A DNA stretch of 64,000 nt, from the NCBI GenBank assembly GCA_034926865.1, contig JAYFQP010000014.1, positions 1-64,000 of the forward strand. Reading direction: 5' to 3'. A program made the position numbers and the translations under genes. The notes under the pieces were generated by a model that made no database searches, had not been told where the DNA came from, and was given only the letters and a program-made list of their open reading frames with translations. This stretch comes from RGIG1902 sp034926865. Its GTDB lineage: Bacteria; Bacillota; Clostridia; Oscillospirales; Butyricicoccaceae. This document shows, in pieces, positions 7,554 through 15,762 of this stretch (positions are counted from its first letter, which is position 1; each line of letters opens with the position of its first letter).

Positions 7554-9029
7554 CTATAGGATAATGCAAATCAAACCTCCGCTGCCCTCGTTGATGATCC
7601 GCTGAAGTGTCTCCTGCAGTTTTCCTCTTGCGTCTACTGGCATTTTATAAAGTTTATTATTAAGGCCTTCATTTACAAGCTCACAGAGAGATTTTCCAAA
7701 GATATTGCTTTCCCATATCTTTTCGGGAGAATCTTCGAATTCAGCAAGCAGATATTTCACAAGATCTTCTGACTGCTTTTCTGAACCTACTATCGGAGAT
7801 ACCTCAGTTTCTATATCCGCTCGTATCAGATGTATACTTGGAGCGCTGGCCCTTAATTTAACGCCATATCTGCCTCCCTGATTAACAAGCTCCGGCTTTT
7901 CAAGATGCATTTCGTCACGCGTCGGCATAACGATACCATACCCGGTTTGAATGACCTGCTCCAAGGCGCCCTCCACCCGCATATACTTTTCTTTAATCTG
8001 AGCCATCTGGCAAAGAAGCGGAAGCAAGTCACCGTCACCTTTTACTTCGATACCGGACTGTTCAGAGATTATCTGATAGAATAAAGCTTTTGGCGTCGTG
8101 ACCGCTATGCTGACAATTCCTTCTCCAAGATCGATTTCACTTGTTTTTGTGGATTCAATGTATTCACATTGATTGAGCTGAGGCATTTTTTCTTTGACCT
8201 CACGCATGCGTACAATCTGTGAACAAACTGTAAGTATGCTTGAATAAACCCCCACTTTTACTTTGTTATCATCAGGAAGCGCGCCTATCCAATCAGGCAA
8301 TGTAAAGGCAAATTCCTTTGCGGGGAACTCATAAAGAACAGTTTTGAGTATACTTGAAATATCATCTTTTTTAAGCTGCATGCAGTTTACGGGCATACAT
8401 GATACCCCGTATTTAACCGACAGCTTTGCTGAAAGCTCAATAGCTGTTGCGCTTGTGGGCGAGGTTGTATTCAGCAAGATGCAGAATGGCTTATTAATTT
8501 CCTTGAGTTCTGCTATGATACGTTCTTCTGCAGGGATATAATCACTTCTTGGTATATCTCCGATCGAGCCGTCGGTCGTCACTACTAGCCCAATGGTTGA
8601 ATGCTCTGTTATTACTTTACGAGTGCCTATTTCAGCTGCCTCGGCAAGAGGTATCTCATAGTCAAACCATGGCGTAGATACCATTCTGGGAGAATCCCCT
8701 TCAAATTGGCCAATCGCTCCGCTGACCATATAGCCTACGCAGTCTATCATTCTTACGCTTAGTGATGCCGATTCGTCAATTGTTATTTTGACAGCCTCTT
8801 CCGGAACGAACTTTGGCTCAGCTGTCATAATAGTGCGTCCGGAGCCGCTTTGAGGCAGCTCGTCACGCGCCCTTTCTTTTTGATAGACGTTATCAATATT
8901 GGGCAGGACAAGCTCCTCCATGAAGCTTTTGATAAATGTCGATTTTCCTGTTCTCACAGGGCCGACTATGCCGATATAGATTTGTTTATCAGTCCTCTCG
9001 GCAATTGACTCATATATGCTTCTTTCCAT
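7554..9029 (-). CDS. spoIVA: Stage IV sporulation protein A (coat ATPase)
   Basis: A 491-aa protein, the same size as known SpoIVA. It has a P-loop GPVRTGKST at residues 23-31 near the N-terminus, the MIDCVGYMV segment of the GTPase-like fold, and the conserved C-terminal GLICIIL tail that docks on SpoVM. SpoIVA hydrolyses ATP to polymerise irreversibly around the forespore and forms the base of the coat. ATG 9029 is chosen because GGAGGA precedes it and the product then begins MERSIYESIAERTDKQIYIG, as in the family; a longer frame to 9095 runs into sipL. The gene follows sipL by 16 bases and precedes the M23/M50 pair, so it is probably expressed in the mother cell with them. Confidence 0.95.
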   Translation of the reverse strand: MERSIYESIAERTDKQIYIGIVGPVRTGKSTFIKSFMEELVLPNIDNVYQKERARDELPQSGSGRTIMTAEPKFVPEEAVKITIDESASLSVRMIDCVGYMVSGAIGQFEGDSPRMVSTPWFDYEIPLAEAAEIGTRKVITEHSTIGLVVTTDGSIGDIPRSDYIPAEERIIAELKEINKPFCILLNTTSPTSATAIELSAKLSVKYGVSCMPVNCMQLKKDDISSILKTVLYEFPAKEFAFTLPDWIGALPDDNKVKVGVYSSILTVCSQIVRMREVKEKMPQLNQCEYIESTKTSEIDLGEGIVSIAVTTPKALFYQIISEQSGIEVKGDGDLLPLLCQMAQIKEKYMRVEGALEQVIQTGYGIVMPTRDEMHLEKPELVNQGGRYGVKLRASAPSIHLIRADIETEVSPIVGSEKQSEDLVKYLLAEFEDSPEKIWESNIFGKSLCELVNEGLNNKLYKMPVDARGKLQETLQRIINEGSGGLICIIL

Positions 9030-9045
9030 TATTGCTCCTCCACAT

Positions 9046-10578
9046 TCAACGATTGACAAAAGGGATAAGGATAAGCCTTCCAGCCGCAATCTCATCGTTT
9101 GCGTTAAGTTTGTTGGCTGATGCTATGACAGAAGGGGTGGTGTTATAGGCCTTTGCTATTTCCCATACGGTTTCGTTCTTTTCCACGGCCTTGATCACAA
9201 GCGATGCTTTGATATTTGATGTCTTGGCTGTTGTTTTGTCAATAGAACAGTCTGATATCATCTCTATGGGGCCCTGGCTGCTTTCCATACAGACGAAAAT
9301 GCCTTCAAAGGTTACTGTGGCTTCACCATCACCGCTGATTATGGCGGATGGTTCAGAACACGACGGCACACAGGCGCCGTTTGTGCGAAAAGGCTCCTTG
9401 CACATGCTTTCAGCATAAACTTTTTTTGAGGTAGTAAGAACAGTTCCATCCGTTTCCTGATAAATAACCATAATATAAAAATTGGCGCCGACTGTACTTT
9501 CATTTTTCCCTATGGATGATACTTCCCCAACCACGCTGATATCAAGGATCCTATCTGCACCGCCCTCAAGAGCAACTGTTTCTTTTACCGGAGTTTTCAT
9601 GCATTTGGGCTCCTGAGCCAGGCAGGTGGTCGCGCATGCTTTTTTGTTCTGGGTATTCCACTTTGTGCTGTAAATGTCATTTACTGCAACCAGCATCACT
9701 TTTCTTTTTACAATGCAGGAAGTGACGGCGGCAAAGGCAAATGACATTGTTGTTACACCATCTGAAGAAGTAAAGATTTCAACATCTTCTCTTGCCGGAG
9801 AATAAACTATTTCCACTTCATCGTCGGAGTTAACTCCATCGCATTCTACAATCTGCGAAAATGGAACAGCATATTTATTTTTTCCGGAGAAACAGCCATT
9901 TTCATCCATTGTAGTGACTATTGTGTCTATCCTGCCTCTTATCATTATTTTATTTGGAAGAATCTTCACATCCTCGCTCACCCAAACAGCTTCGTTTCTA
10001 AGCATAACACTGTTGCCATTTGGCTGCTGTCCGCTGAGCCTTATTTCATCATTAAATACCACACGCTTTTCAACTATATCTGTTATGGTTTTAAAGCTTT
10101 TGTTTTCGCAGCGGCAGTTTACACCTTCGTCGCTTGTAGATACAACATTTTCAGCATATTCTACAACCTGGCATTTATAGACCTGCTCAAATGCCTGAAT
10201 CTGTATCCTGAGCGAAAGCTTTCTTGGGTTAACCATAGCCGCCGAGACATTCAAAAGCCTTAGCTCGGTCAGCATTTTGTCATCTGCAGCCATTCCCGCT
10301 ACCTCTTTTGACATACTGAATGGTATAGATGCGGTTACAATGTAGGGTTCTTTGCCATCAGTGGAAAGATAACTTATCTGGCAGCTGGCGCTTCCTGTGA
10401 TCTTGAGCAAACCCTGTGCGCAGCTTTTTTCCTGTACATAAAGAGAAGCCTTGCTACCGATGATCTGCAGCGCGTCGGGGTTCGTATCTGGAACGATTAC
10501 GACCAAGCTTTCTTCGATCATATCGGTATCTGCCAGCGCCTCTCCGTAGTGCCGCAGCCGGTTTTTTATAATCTCCAT
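9046..10578 (-). CDS. sipL: SipL-like coat morphogenesis protein (DUF3794 plus LysM)
   Basis: A 510-aa protein with DUF3794-type beta-rich repeats over most of its length and a C-terminal LysM domain (about 462-508: VEKNETVWEIAKAYNTT ... AGRLILIPF). This is the architecture of SipL, described in Clostridioides difficile, whose LysM domain binds SpoIVA and holds the coat to the forespore; it replaces SpoVID of Bacillus. Placement directly before spoIVA supports the assignment. A CATATTT lies in the 80 bases upstream and could be part of a sigma-E -35 region, but the matching -10 is poor. No signal peptide, as expected for a mother-cell cytosolic protein. Other DUF3794-LysM proteins (SafA-like) are the alternative. 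Confidence 0.85.
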   Translation of the reverse strand: MEIIKNRLRHYGEALADTDMIEESLVVIVPDTNPDALQIIGSKASLYVQEKSCAQGLLKITGSASCQISYLSTDGKEPYIVTASIPFSMSKEVAGMAADDKMLTELRLLNVSAAMVNPRKLSLRIQIQAFEQVYKCQVVEYAENVVSTSDEGVNCRCENKSFKTITDIVEKRVVFNDEIRLSGQQPNGNSVMLRNEAVWVSEDVKILPNKIMIRGRIDTIVTTMDENGCFSGKNKYAVPFSQIVECDGVNSDDEVEIVYSPAREDVEIFTSSDGVTTMSFAFAAVTSCIVKRKVMLVAVNDIYSTKWNTQNKKACATTCLAQEPKCMKTPVKETVALEGGADRILDISVVGEVSSIGKNESTVGANFYIMVIYQETDGTVLTTSKKVYAESMCKEPFRTNGACVPSCSEPSAIISGDGEATVTFEGIFVCMESSQGPIEMISDCSIDKTTAKTSNIKASLVIKAVEKNETVWEIAKAYNTTPSVIASANKLNANDEIAAGRLILIPFVNR

Positions 10579-10676
10579 ACTATTCCAACCTTTCCCGGAT
10601 TGATTTCAATAATGTTTATTAGGGCTTGGATATAAATATGACAGAAAAGAATATAAGAGAACATATAAAAGGCAAA

Positions 10677-10724
10677 AAAATAAATACCTGAAGAAAGAGA
10701 TACCTTTCTTCAGGTATTTATTTT
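10677..10724. terminator. Strong bidirectional terminator upstream of sipL
   Basis: AATAAATACCTGAAGAAAG (about 10679-10697) pairs perfectly with CTTTCTTCAGGTATTTATT (10704-10722), with A- and T-runs outside the stem. It separates spoVM from sipL, so the two are probably transcribed independently. Confidence 0.85.
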
Positions 10725-10770
10725 GACGTCCGCTTTTTTATTACATAAATGCGGGCGCACCTTGTAAAAA

Positions 10771-10836
10771 TCATTTGAAAAACTTCTTCACCAGCTTGGT
10801 AATAGCTTTAGGAGTTTTTACCACAAATATTTTCAT
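10771..10836 (-). CDS. spoVM: SpoVM, coat-anchoring micropeptide
   Basis: A 21-aa ORF starting MKIFVVKTPK, with GGGAGGA upstream. The proline at position 9 matches the conserved Pro9 of Bacillus SpoVM, and the rest can form an amphipathic helix of hydrophobic residues alternating with lysines, ending KKFFK. SpoVM inserts shallowly into the convex forespore membrane and recruits SpoIVA. In Bacillus subtilis spoVM lies just after rsgA, rpe and thiN in the same operon order found here, and here sipL and spoIVA follow, so position and sequence agree. It is five residues shorter than the 26-aa Bacillus protein. It is too short for routine gene calling. Confidence 0.85.
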   Translation of the reverse strand: MKIFVVKTPKAITKLVKKFFK

Positions 10837-10863
10837 TAAATCAATCCTCCCCAAGATAATATT

Positions 10864-10998
10864 TTAAATTACACAAATTAATGCAAGTAATCCGCAAATT
10901 ATCCAGAAACACAGCCATACGGGGAGCAATATTGCCAATACAATACCGACAGTAATGGCGGCTATGTACATTCCACAGCCACAGCGTCTGCATCTCAT
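10864..10998 (-). CDS. 44-aa cysteine-rich membrane microprotein
   Basis: A small ORF starting ATG (MRCRRCGCG), followed by one long hydrophobic segment (about residues 11-44) containing further Cys and Trp residues. The N-terminus has three closely spaced cysteines and three arginines, so the protein would be membrane-embedded with a positive cytoplasmic end. Upstream is a GGGGGCGG stretch that could serve as a weak ribosome-binding site. It lies 27 bases before spoVM, on the same strand, and has clear coding character (no other long ORF overlaps it). I do not recognise a named family. Its position suggests a sporulation role, which is inference. Confidence 0.5.
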   Translation of the reverse strand: MRCRRCGCGMYIAAITVGIVLAILLPVWLCFWIICGLLALICVI

Positions 10999-11113
10999 AT
11001 TTATCTAACCGCCCCCAAAATTACTTCATTACATCTTATTCATTTTGAAGACGGTATGTTACCAGCTGTCCCATAGTATTGGGATTTATATAATCAGACA
11101 TATACAGCCAAAT

Positions 11114-11998
11114 CTATTTTTCCCATTCTTTTATAAGCGAAAGCTCATTATACAGCTTCACATAGCTTTCATAACGGCTGAGGGATATAACTTTTTCCTT
11201 TACCTGCTGGCGCACAGCACAGCCGGGCTCCTTTATATGAGCACACCCCGAAAAACGGCATTTATCAAAATATATGGAGATTTCTGGGAAATAGTACTGA
11301 AGTTCTTCCTTTGGTATACTCTCAGCTTTTGTAATATCAAAAGATGAAAAACCCGGAGTGTCAATTACAAAGCCCCCGCAGCAAGGTAAAAGCTCGCTTT
11401 GTCTGGTTGTGTTTTTTCCTCTGGAAATTTTTTCGCTGATTTTTCCTACAAGCAGATTCTTCTCTGGCAGAAGCTGATTTAATATGCTTGATTTTCCGAT
11501 ACCGGAATTGCCCGTAAAACAGGAAATGCCCTGCGACACCAAGCTTTTGACAGAATCTATCCCCTCATTTGTAACAGCAGACACCCTAATGGTTTTAAAT
11601 CCAATGTCAGAATAGATATCAAAAAGCTTATCACTATGGTCAATGTCGTTTTTGTTGAGCAAAATTATAGGCTCAATATCCTGCCTAAGTGCCATAACAG
11701 TAATTTTGTCAATCAAGAAAGGATCACTTTTTGGAGAAGCCATTGATGCCACGATAAAAAGTCTGTCAATATTAGCCACCGGAGGTCTGGTAAGGCTGTT
11801 TTTTCGCTCCTTTATTGAAGTTATAAGCCCGTCTTCTCCGGTGACCTCAAATGTCACCATATCCCCTGCAACAGGAGATAATTCTCCAAGACGCAGTCTC
11901 CCCCCTGCTTTACATTCATGGACCTCATTATCCTTAAGGACATAGTAAAAACCTCCTATGCCCTTAAGAACTATGCCGTATTCCTTATCAATACTCAT
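11114..11998 (-). CDS. rsgA: Ribosome small subunit GTPase RsgA
   Basis: A 294-aa circularly permuted GTPase: N-terminal OB fold, then G4 motif NKND, then G1 GNSGIGKSS and G3 DTPGF, and a C-terminal zinc region CRFSGCAHIKEPGC. RsgA checks late 30S assembly and is also linked to (p)ppGpp response. The ATG overlaps the prkC stop by four bases, so translation is coupled. In this lineage the gene is last in the stp-prkC-rsgA set, and rpe and thiN, which follow it in Bacillus, are missing. Confidence 0.95.
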   Translation of the reverse strand: MSIDKEYGIVLKGIGGFYYVLKDNEVHECKAGGRLRLGELSPVAGDMVTFEVTGEDGLITSIKERKNSLTRPPVANIDRLFIVASMASPKSDPFLIDKITVMALRQDIEPIILLNKNDIDHSDKLFDIYSDIGFKTIRVSAVTNEGIDSVKSLVSQGISCFTGNSGIGKSSILNQLLPEKNLLVGKISEKISRGKNTTRQSELLPCCGGFVIDTPGFSSFDITKAESIPKEELQYYFPEISIYFDKCRFSGCAHIKEPGCAVRQQVKEKVISLSRYESYVKLYNELSLIKEWEK

Positions 11999-13971
11999 GA
12001 AAAGGTTACATTCTCCTCTTTCGTAAGTCTTCCGTTTTGGAAAACGGTAACAGAGTGGTCCCCTTCCGCAGCCGTCAATTCAACAACTACGGTGCCTTCG
12101 CTTGCTTTATGATTCCCTGTATAAGATACTTTGCTGTCAACAGCAACCATAACCTGTATGTCACCTTCTATGGCATCTATTTCAACTACATACTGGATAA
12201 CAACATTTTTTACGGGATCAGGATCCTTTACCTCAGGCGCCTTGCTAATCTGAATATCTATAGAACTTCCTTCCTCTACTGAGGAATTTGCCGGCAGCGA
12301 TTGGAATATAACCTGACCTGGGGTTTTATCGCTTTCTATTGGAGTAATCGTGCCTGTTGCAAGCTTTGCCGTCTTAATTGCTTCGGCAGCCTGTTCGCTC
12401 GTCATGCCAATTAAACTTGGTACTACTGTCATAAGCGTCTCCGGGCCTTTGCTTATTCGAACAAGAATGCTGTCGCCTGAGTTAAGAACGGTATCCTTTA
12501 CAGGCGAAGTAGCTATGACAAGCCCTGCCGCCACATCTTTAGAAAAATCATATTGGGGGGTTGCTACAAGCCCAAGCCGTTCCAAAATCACAAGTACACT
12601 CCTGCCATCCATACCCACATAATCGTCTACTGTCACCGTTTTTGGTCCAAGGCTAACAACTACGCTTATTTCTCCACCATCGGATATAGTTTTACCGGAT
12701 TTTGGCGACTGAGAAATAATAAAACCTTTCGCTACTGTTTCATCGTATACTTCTTCAGAAACACTGATTTCAAATTGAGAGTATTCGTTGTTTTTATCTT
12801 TCAGAACTACGTCATACTCAAGGCCTTCAAGAGATGGAACCTGAAGCTTTTCGTCTCCTGCTCCAAAGGGATTTATCACTTTCATGACAAAATAAACAGC
12901 TCCAACTACAAAAATAAGTATAGACACAAACGCGAACATCATTGAGGAGTTCATTAAACTGACTCCCTTTTTTCCTTTACCGTGACGGACATGATATTCT
13001 ACATCATCATGTTCATCTACTCTTTTATATATCTCAGAAGGGGCGGCAACCGTAAGTTCTCCGGGATTGGATATCTTTTTCGTGGCATCGACATCATTTA
13101 AAGCCCCAAAAACTATCGGATTTTCCACTTCTATTATTACAGTTGGATCGTTTTTAAACTTTTCAAGATCAGCTATCATTTCGGTAGCTGAGGCGTATCT
13201 TCTTGACGGAGAAGGGTTCATAGCTTTCATAGTGATCGCCTCAAGCGCCTGTGGTATATCGCTGACATAATCACTGGGTGAAAGCGGGATAGAATTGATA
13301 TGCTGAACAGCCACCTCGATAGGTGTATTTCCTTCAAACGGCAAACGTCCCGTAAGCATTTCATACATAACAACGCCCAGAGAATAAATGTCAGAGCGAT
13401 TATCTATATGGCTTCCCCGTGCCTGCTCTGGGGAAACATAATGGACGGAGCCTATGGCCTCTCCTTTTACATATGTCCGCTGATCTGTGCTGTGATGCGC
13501 TATCCCGAAATCGGCAACCTTAACGGTTCCGTCTCGTAAAAGCATTATGTTCTGAGGCTTAATGTCTCTGTGAATAATATCTCTGCTGTGGGCATGCTCA
13601 AGGGCCTTGGCGATCTGCACGGCAAAAAAGGTGGTTTCTTTCCATGAAAGGGCTCCTCTTTTTGAAAGATAGTCCTTAAGGGTTATTCCGTCAATCAGCT
13701 CCATTACGATATATTCAATATTGCCTGATCTTGAAACATCATATACGCTGACAATATTCGGATGAGAAAGCATGGCAACGGCCTGAGATTCCTCAAAAAA
13801 CCGGCGTTTGAACTCCTCATCTTCTGCATATTCTTCTTTCATCACCTTCACGGCAACATAACGGTTTAGGCGATGACATTTTGCCTTATAAACGATGGCC
13901 ATCCCGCCTGTGCCTATGACCTCCAGCACTTCATACCGGTTATCAAGCATTGTTCCTATGAGTTTATCCAT
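11995..13971 (-). CDS. prkC: Serine/threonine kinase PrkC with PASTA repeats
   Basis: A 658-aa protein. The N-terminal kinase domain has the glycine loop GTGGMAIV (20-27), catalytic Lys42, HRDIKPQN (134-141) and DFG (154-156). A single membrane helix lies near residues 345-362, followed by three extracellular PASTA repeats (starting about LQVPSLEG, VTVDDYVG and TVVPSLIG) that bind peptidoglycan fragments, and a C-terminal beta-rich tail. PrkC kinases coordinate cell wall growth and, in Bacillus, spore germination in response to muropeptides. It is preceded by its partner phosphatase by 10 bases and overlaps rsgA, a known substrate-operon arrangement. Confidence 0.95.
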   Translation of the reverse strand: MDKLIGTMLDNRYEVLEVIGTGGMAIVYKAKCHRLNRYVAVKVMKEEYAEDEEFKRRFFEESQAVAMLSHPNIVSVYDVSRSGNIEYIVMELIDGITLKDYLSKRGALSWKETTFFAVQIAKALEHAHSRDIIHRDIKPQNIMLLRDGTVKVADFGIAHHSTDQRTYVKGEAIGSVHYVSPEQARGSHIDNRSDIYSLGVVMYEMLTGRLPFEGNTPIEVAVQHINSIPLSPSDYVSDIPQALEAITMKAMNPSPSRRYASATEMIADLEKFKNDPTVIIEVENPIVFGALNDVDATKKISNPGELTVAAPSEIYKRVDEHDDVEYHVRHGKGKKGVSLMNSSMMFAFVSILIFVVGAVYFVMKVINPFGAGDEKLQVPSLEGLEYDVVLKDKNNEYSQFEISVSEEVYDETVAKGFIISQSPKSGKTISDGGEISVVVSLGPKTVTVDDYVGMDGRSVLVILERLGLVATPQYDFSKDVAAGLVIATSPVKDTVLNSGDSILVRISKGPETLMTVVPSLIGMTSEQAAEAIKTAKLATGTITPIESDKTPGQVIFQSLPANSSVEEGSSIDIQISKAPEVKDPDPVKNVVIQYVVEIDAIEGDIQVMVAVDSKVSYTGNHKASEGTVVVELTAAEGDHSVTVFQNGRLTKEENVTFS

Positions 13972-13981
13972 GGGTTACTCC

Positions 13982-14716
13982 TTAAAACGCAATCAGGATT
14001 ATGGTTATGTTATCTGAGCCGCCGCGAGAATTGGCGACTGCCACAAGGTTTTCTCCAGCTTTTTCAGGATGACCAGACTCAAAAACCTCGTAATAGATTT
14101 CCGGCTCGCTTACCTGATCATTAAGGCCGTCGCTGCAAAGAAGGATATAGTCTCCTTTTTTGACGGGGCAAAAATAGGTGTCGCACAGCACCTCAGGGTC
14201 AACGCCAAGTGCACGTGTAATCAAGTTGCGGCTCGGATGTCTATGGGCATCTATCTGAGATATTTCTCCCTTTCGCAACATCTCCGAAACAAGAGAATGG
14301 TCAGTTGTTATATGAGTTATACCATCTTCAGTTATATGATATCCTCTGCTGTCCCCTACATTGGCAAGCACGGCCATGTTATCTCGGCAAATAACGGCAA
14401 CGACAGTTGTTCCCATGCCTGTAAGTTCATCATCTTTAAGCGATGCTTCAAAAACAGCACGGTTTGCCTCACCAATAACCTTTGTCAAATGCTCTTTACC
14501 TTTTAAAGCGGATTCGCATTGGCCAGTGCTTTCAAAATACTTTCTGAAAACATCTATTGCAATAGCGCTTGCAACTTCACCGGCATTAGCCCCTCCCATG
14601 CCGTCGCATACTACGGCGAGAAGAGAATCCTTGCCAAGATGCTTTACCAAATATGCATCTTCGTTGGGACTGGCGCTTCGAACAATCCCAACATCGGTTA
14701 TTCCCCATGCTTCCAT
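13982..14716 (-). CDS. stp: PP2C-type serine/threonine phosphatase (Stp/PrpC)
   Basis: A 244-aa single-domain PPM phosphatase. Metal-binding motifs are intact: NEDAY near the N-terminus, VCDGMGG, GDSRGY, SDGLND and GGSDNIT. It removes phosphates placed by PrkC, and the gene pair is adjacent in nearly all Firmicutes. The start has GGAGG upstream, and it follows rlmN with six bases between them, consistent with one operon. Confidence 0.95.
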   Translation of the reverse strand: MEAWGITDVGIVRSASPNEDAYLVKHLGKDSLLAVVCDGMGGANAGEVASAIAIDVFRKYFESTGQCESALKGKEHLTKVIGEANRAVFEASLKDDELTGMGTTVVAVICRDNMAVLANVGDSRGYHITEDGITHITTDHSLVSEMLRKGEISQIDAHRHPSRNLITRALGVDPEVLCDTYFCPVKKGDYILLCSDGLNDQVSEPEIYYEVFESGHPEKAGENLVAVANSRGGSDNITIILIAF

Positions 14717-14722
14717 ATTTTT

Positions 14723-15760
14723 TTACCTCCGGACATTCATTCTACGTCTCAGCTGGCCGCATGAAGCATCGATATCCGAGCCTAAATGTCTCCTTACGGT
14801 AGTTGTAATATGACTCTTTTCCAATATACTTTGGAAAGCAGCAAGATCCTCTTTTTTTGACGGATCTAAGAGACTTCCCTCAATATGATTCAGCGGTATA
14901 AGGTTCACATGGCAGTTAAAGCCTTTAAGCAGCTTTGCAAGTTCAAATGCGCACTCACGTGTGTCATTGACACCTGATATCATTGCATATTCAAAGGATA
15001 TCCGTCTCCCTGTCATATCAAAATAATAGCGGCAGGCTTTCATAAGACTTTCAATATCGTATTTTTTGTTTACCGGCATAAGCTGTGATCGTATCTCATT
15101 GTTAGGTGCATGTAGCGATATCGAAAGCGTAAGCTGCTTTTTCAGCCCAGCAAGCTCATATATTTTTGGCACAAGCCCACAAGTTGAAAGTGAAATATGT
15201 CGCATACCTATATTTACGCCCTTATCATGCGAAATAATGTCAAGAAAAGTCATTACATTATCATAATTGTCAAGAGGCTCGCCCGTTCCCATTAGAACTA
15301 TGTTGGATATCTTCTCGCCAGAATCCTTTGACGCTTCTATAATCTGCAAAAGAATCTCGCCGGCAGTCAGGTTCCTGGTAGCTCCCTTTTCAAAAGAAGC
15401 ACAGAAAACGCAGCCCATCTTACAACCCGCCTGGGTGGATATGCATATGCTGTAGCCATGAAGGTATTTCATAAGGACGCTTTCTATGCTGTTGCCATCG
15501 CTGAGGCCGAAAAGGTATTTGATTGTGCCGTCAATTTTTGAGCATTGCTTGGTGATTATATCTATATGCTCAATATAATATTTTTCAGAAAGCTTTGTTC
15601 TTACTGCTTTTGAAATATCAGACATATCATCAAAAGAAGATACACCAAGACTTAGCCACCTGAAGATTTGAGCAGCTTTATATTTTGGCTCACCCAATTC
15701 AGATAGAGCAGTCTCAAGCTCAGAAAGGCGCATAGAATTAATCGGTAATAACTCGCTCAT
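14723..15760 (-). CDS. rlmN: 23S rRNA and tRNA adenine-C2 methyltransferase RlmN
   Basis: A 345-aa radical SAM enzyme with the cluster motif GCKMGCVFCAS (about residues 111-121) and the N-terminal fold that binds the RNA. It methylates A2503 in 23S rRNA and A37 in some tRNAs, using Cys-based chemistry; C-terminal Cys lies in DASCGQL. It starts two bases after the rsmB stop, in an operon with other translation genes. RlmN rather than Cfr is supported by the genomic context. Confidence 0.95.
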   Translation of the reverse strand: MSELLPINSMRLSELETALSELGEPKYKAAQIFRWLSLGVSSFDDMSDISKAVRTKLSEKYYIEHIDIITKQCSKIDGTIKYLFGLSDGNSIESVLMKYLHGYSICISTQAGCKMGCVFCASFEKGATRNLTAGEILLQIIEASKDSGEKISNIVLMGTGEPLDNYDNVMTFLDIISHDKGVNIGMRHISLSTCGLVPKIYELAGLKKQLTLSISLHAPNNEIRSQLMPVNKKYDIESLMKACRYYFDMTGRRISFEYAMISGVNDTRECAFELAKLLKGFNCHVNLIPLNHIEGSLLDPSKKEDLAAFQSILEKSHITTTVRRHLGSDIDASCGQLRRRMNVRR

Positions 15761-15762
15761 TC

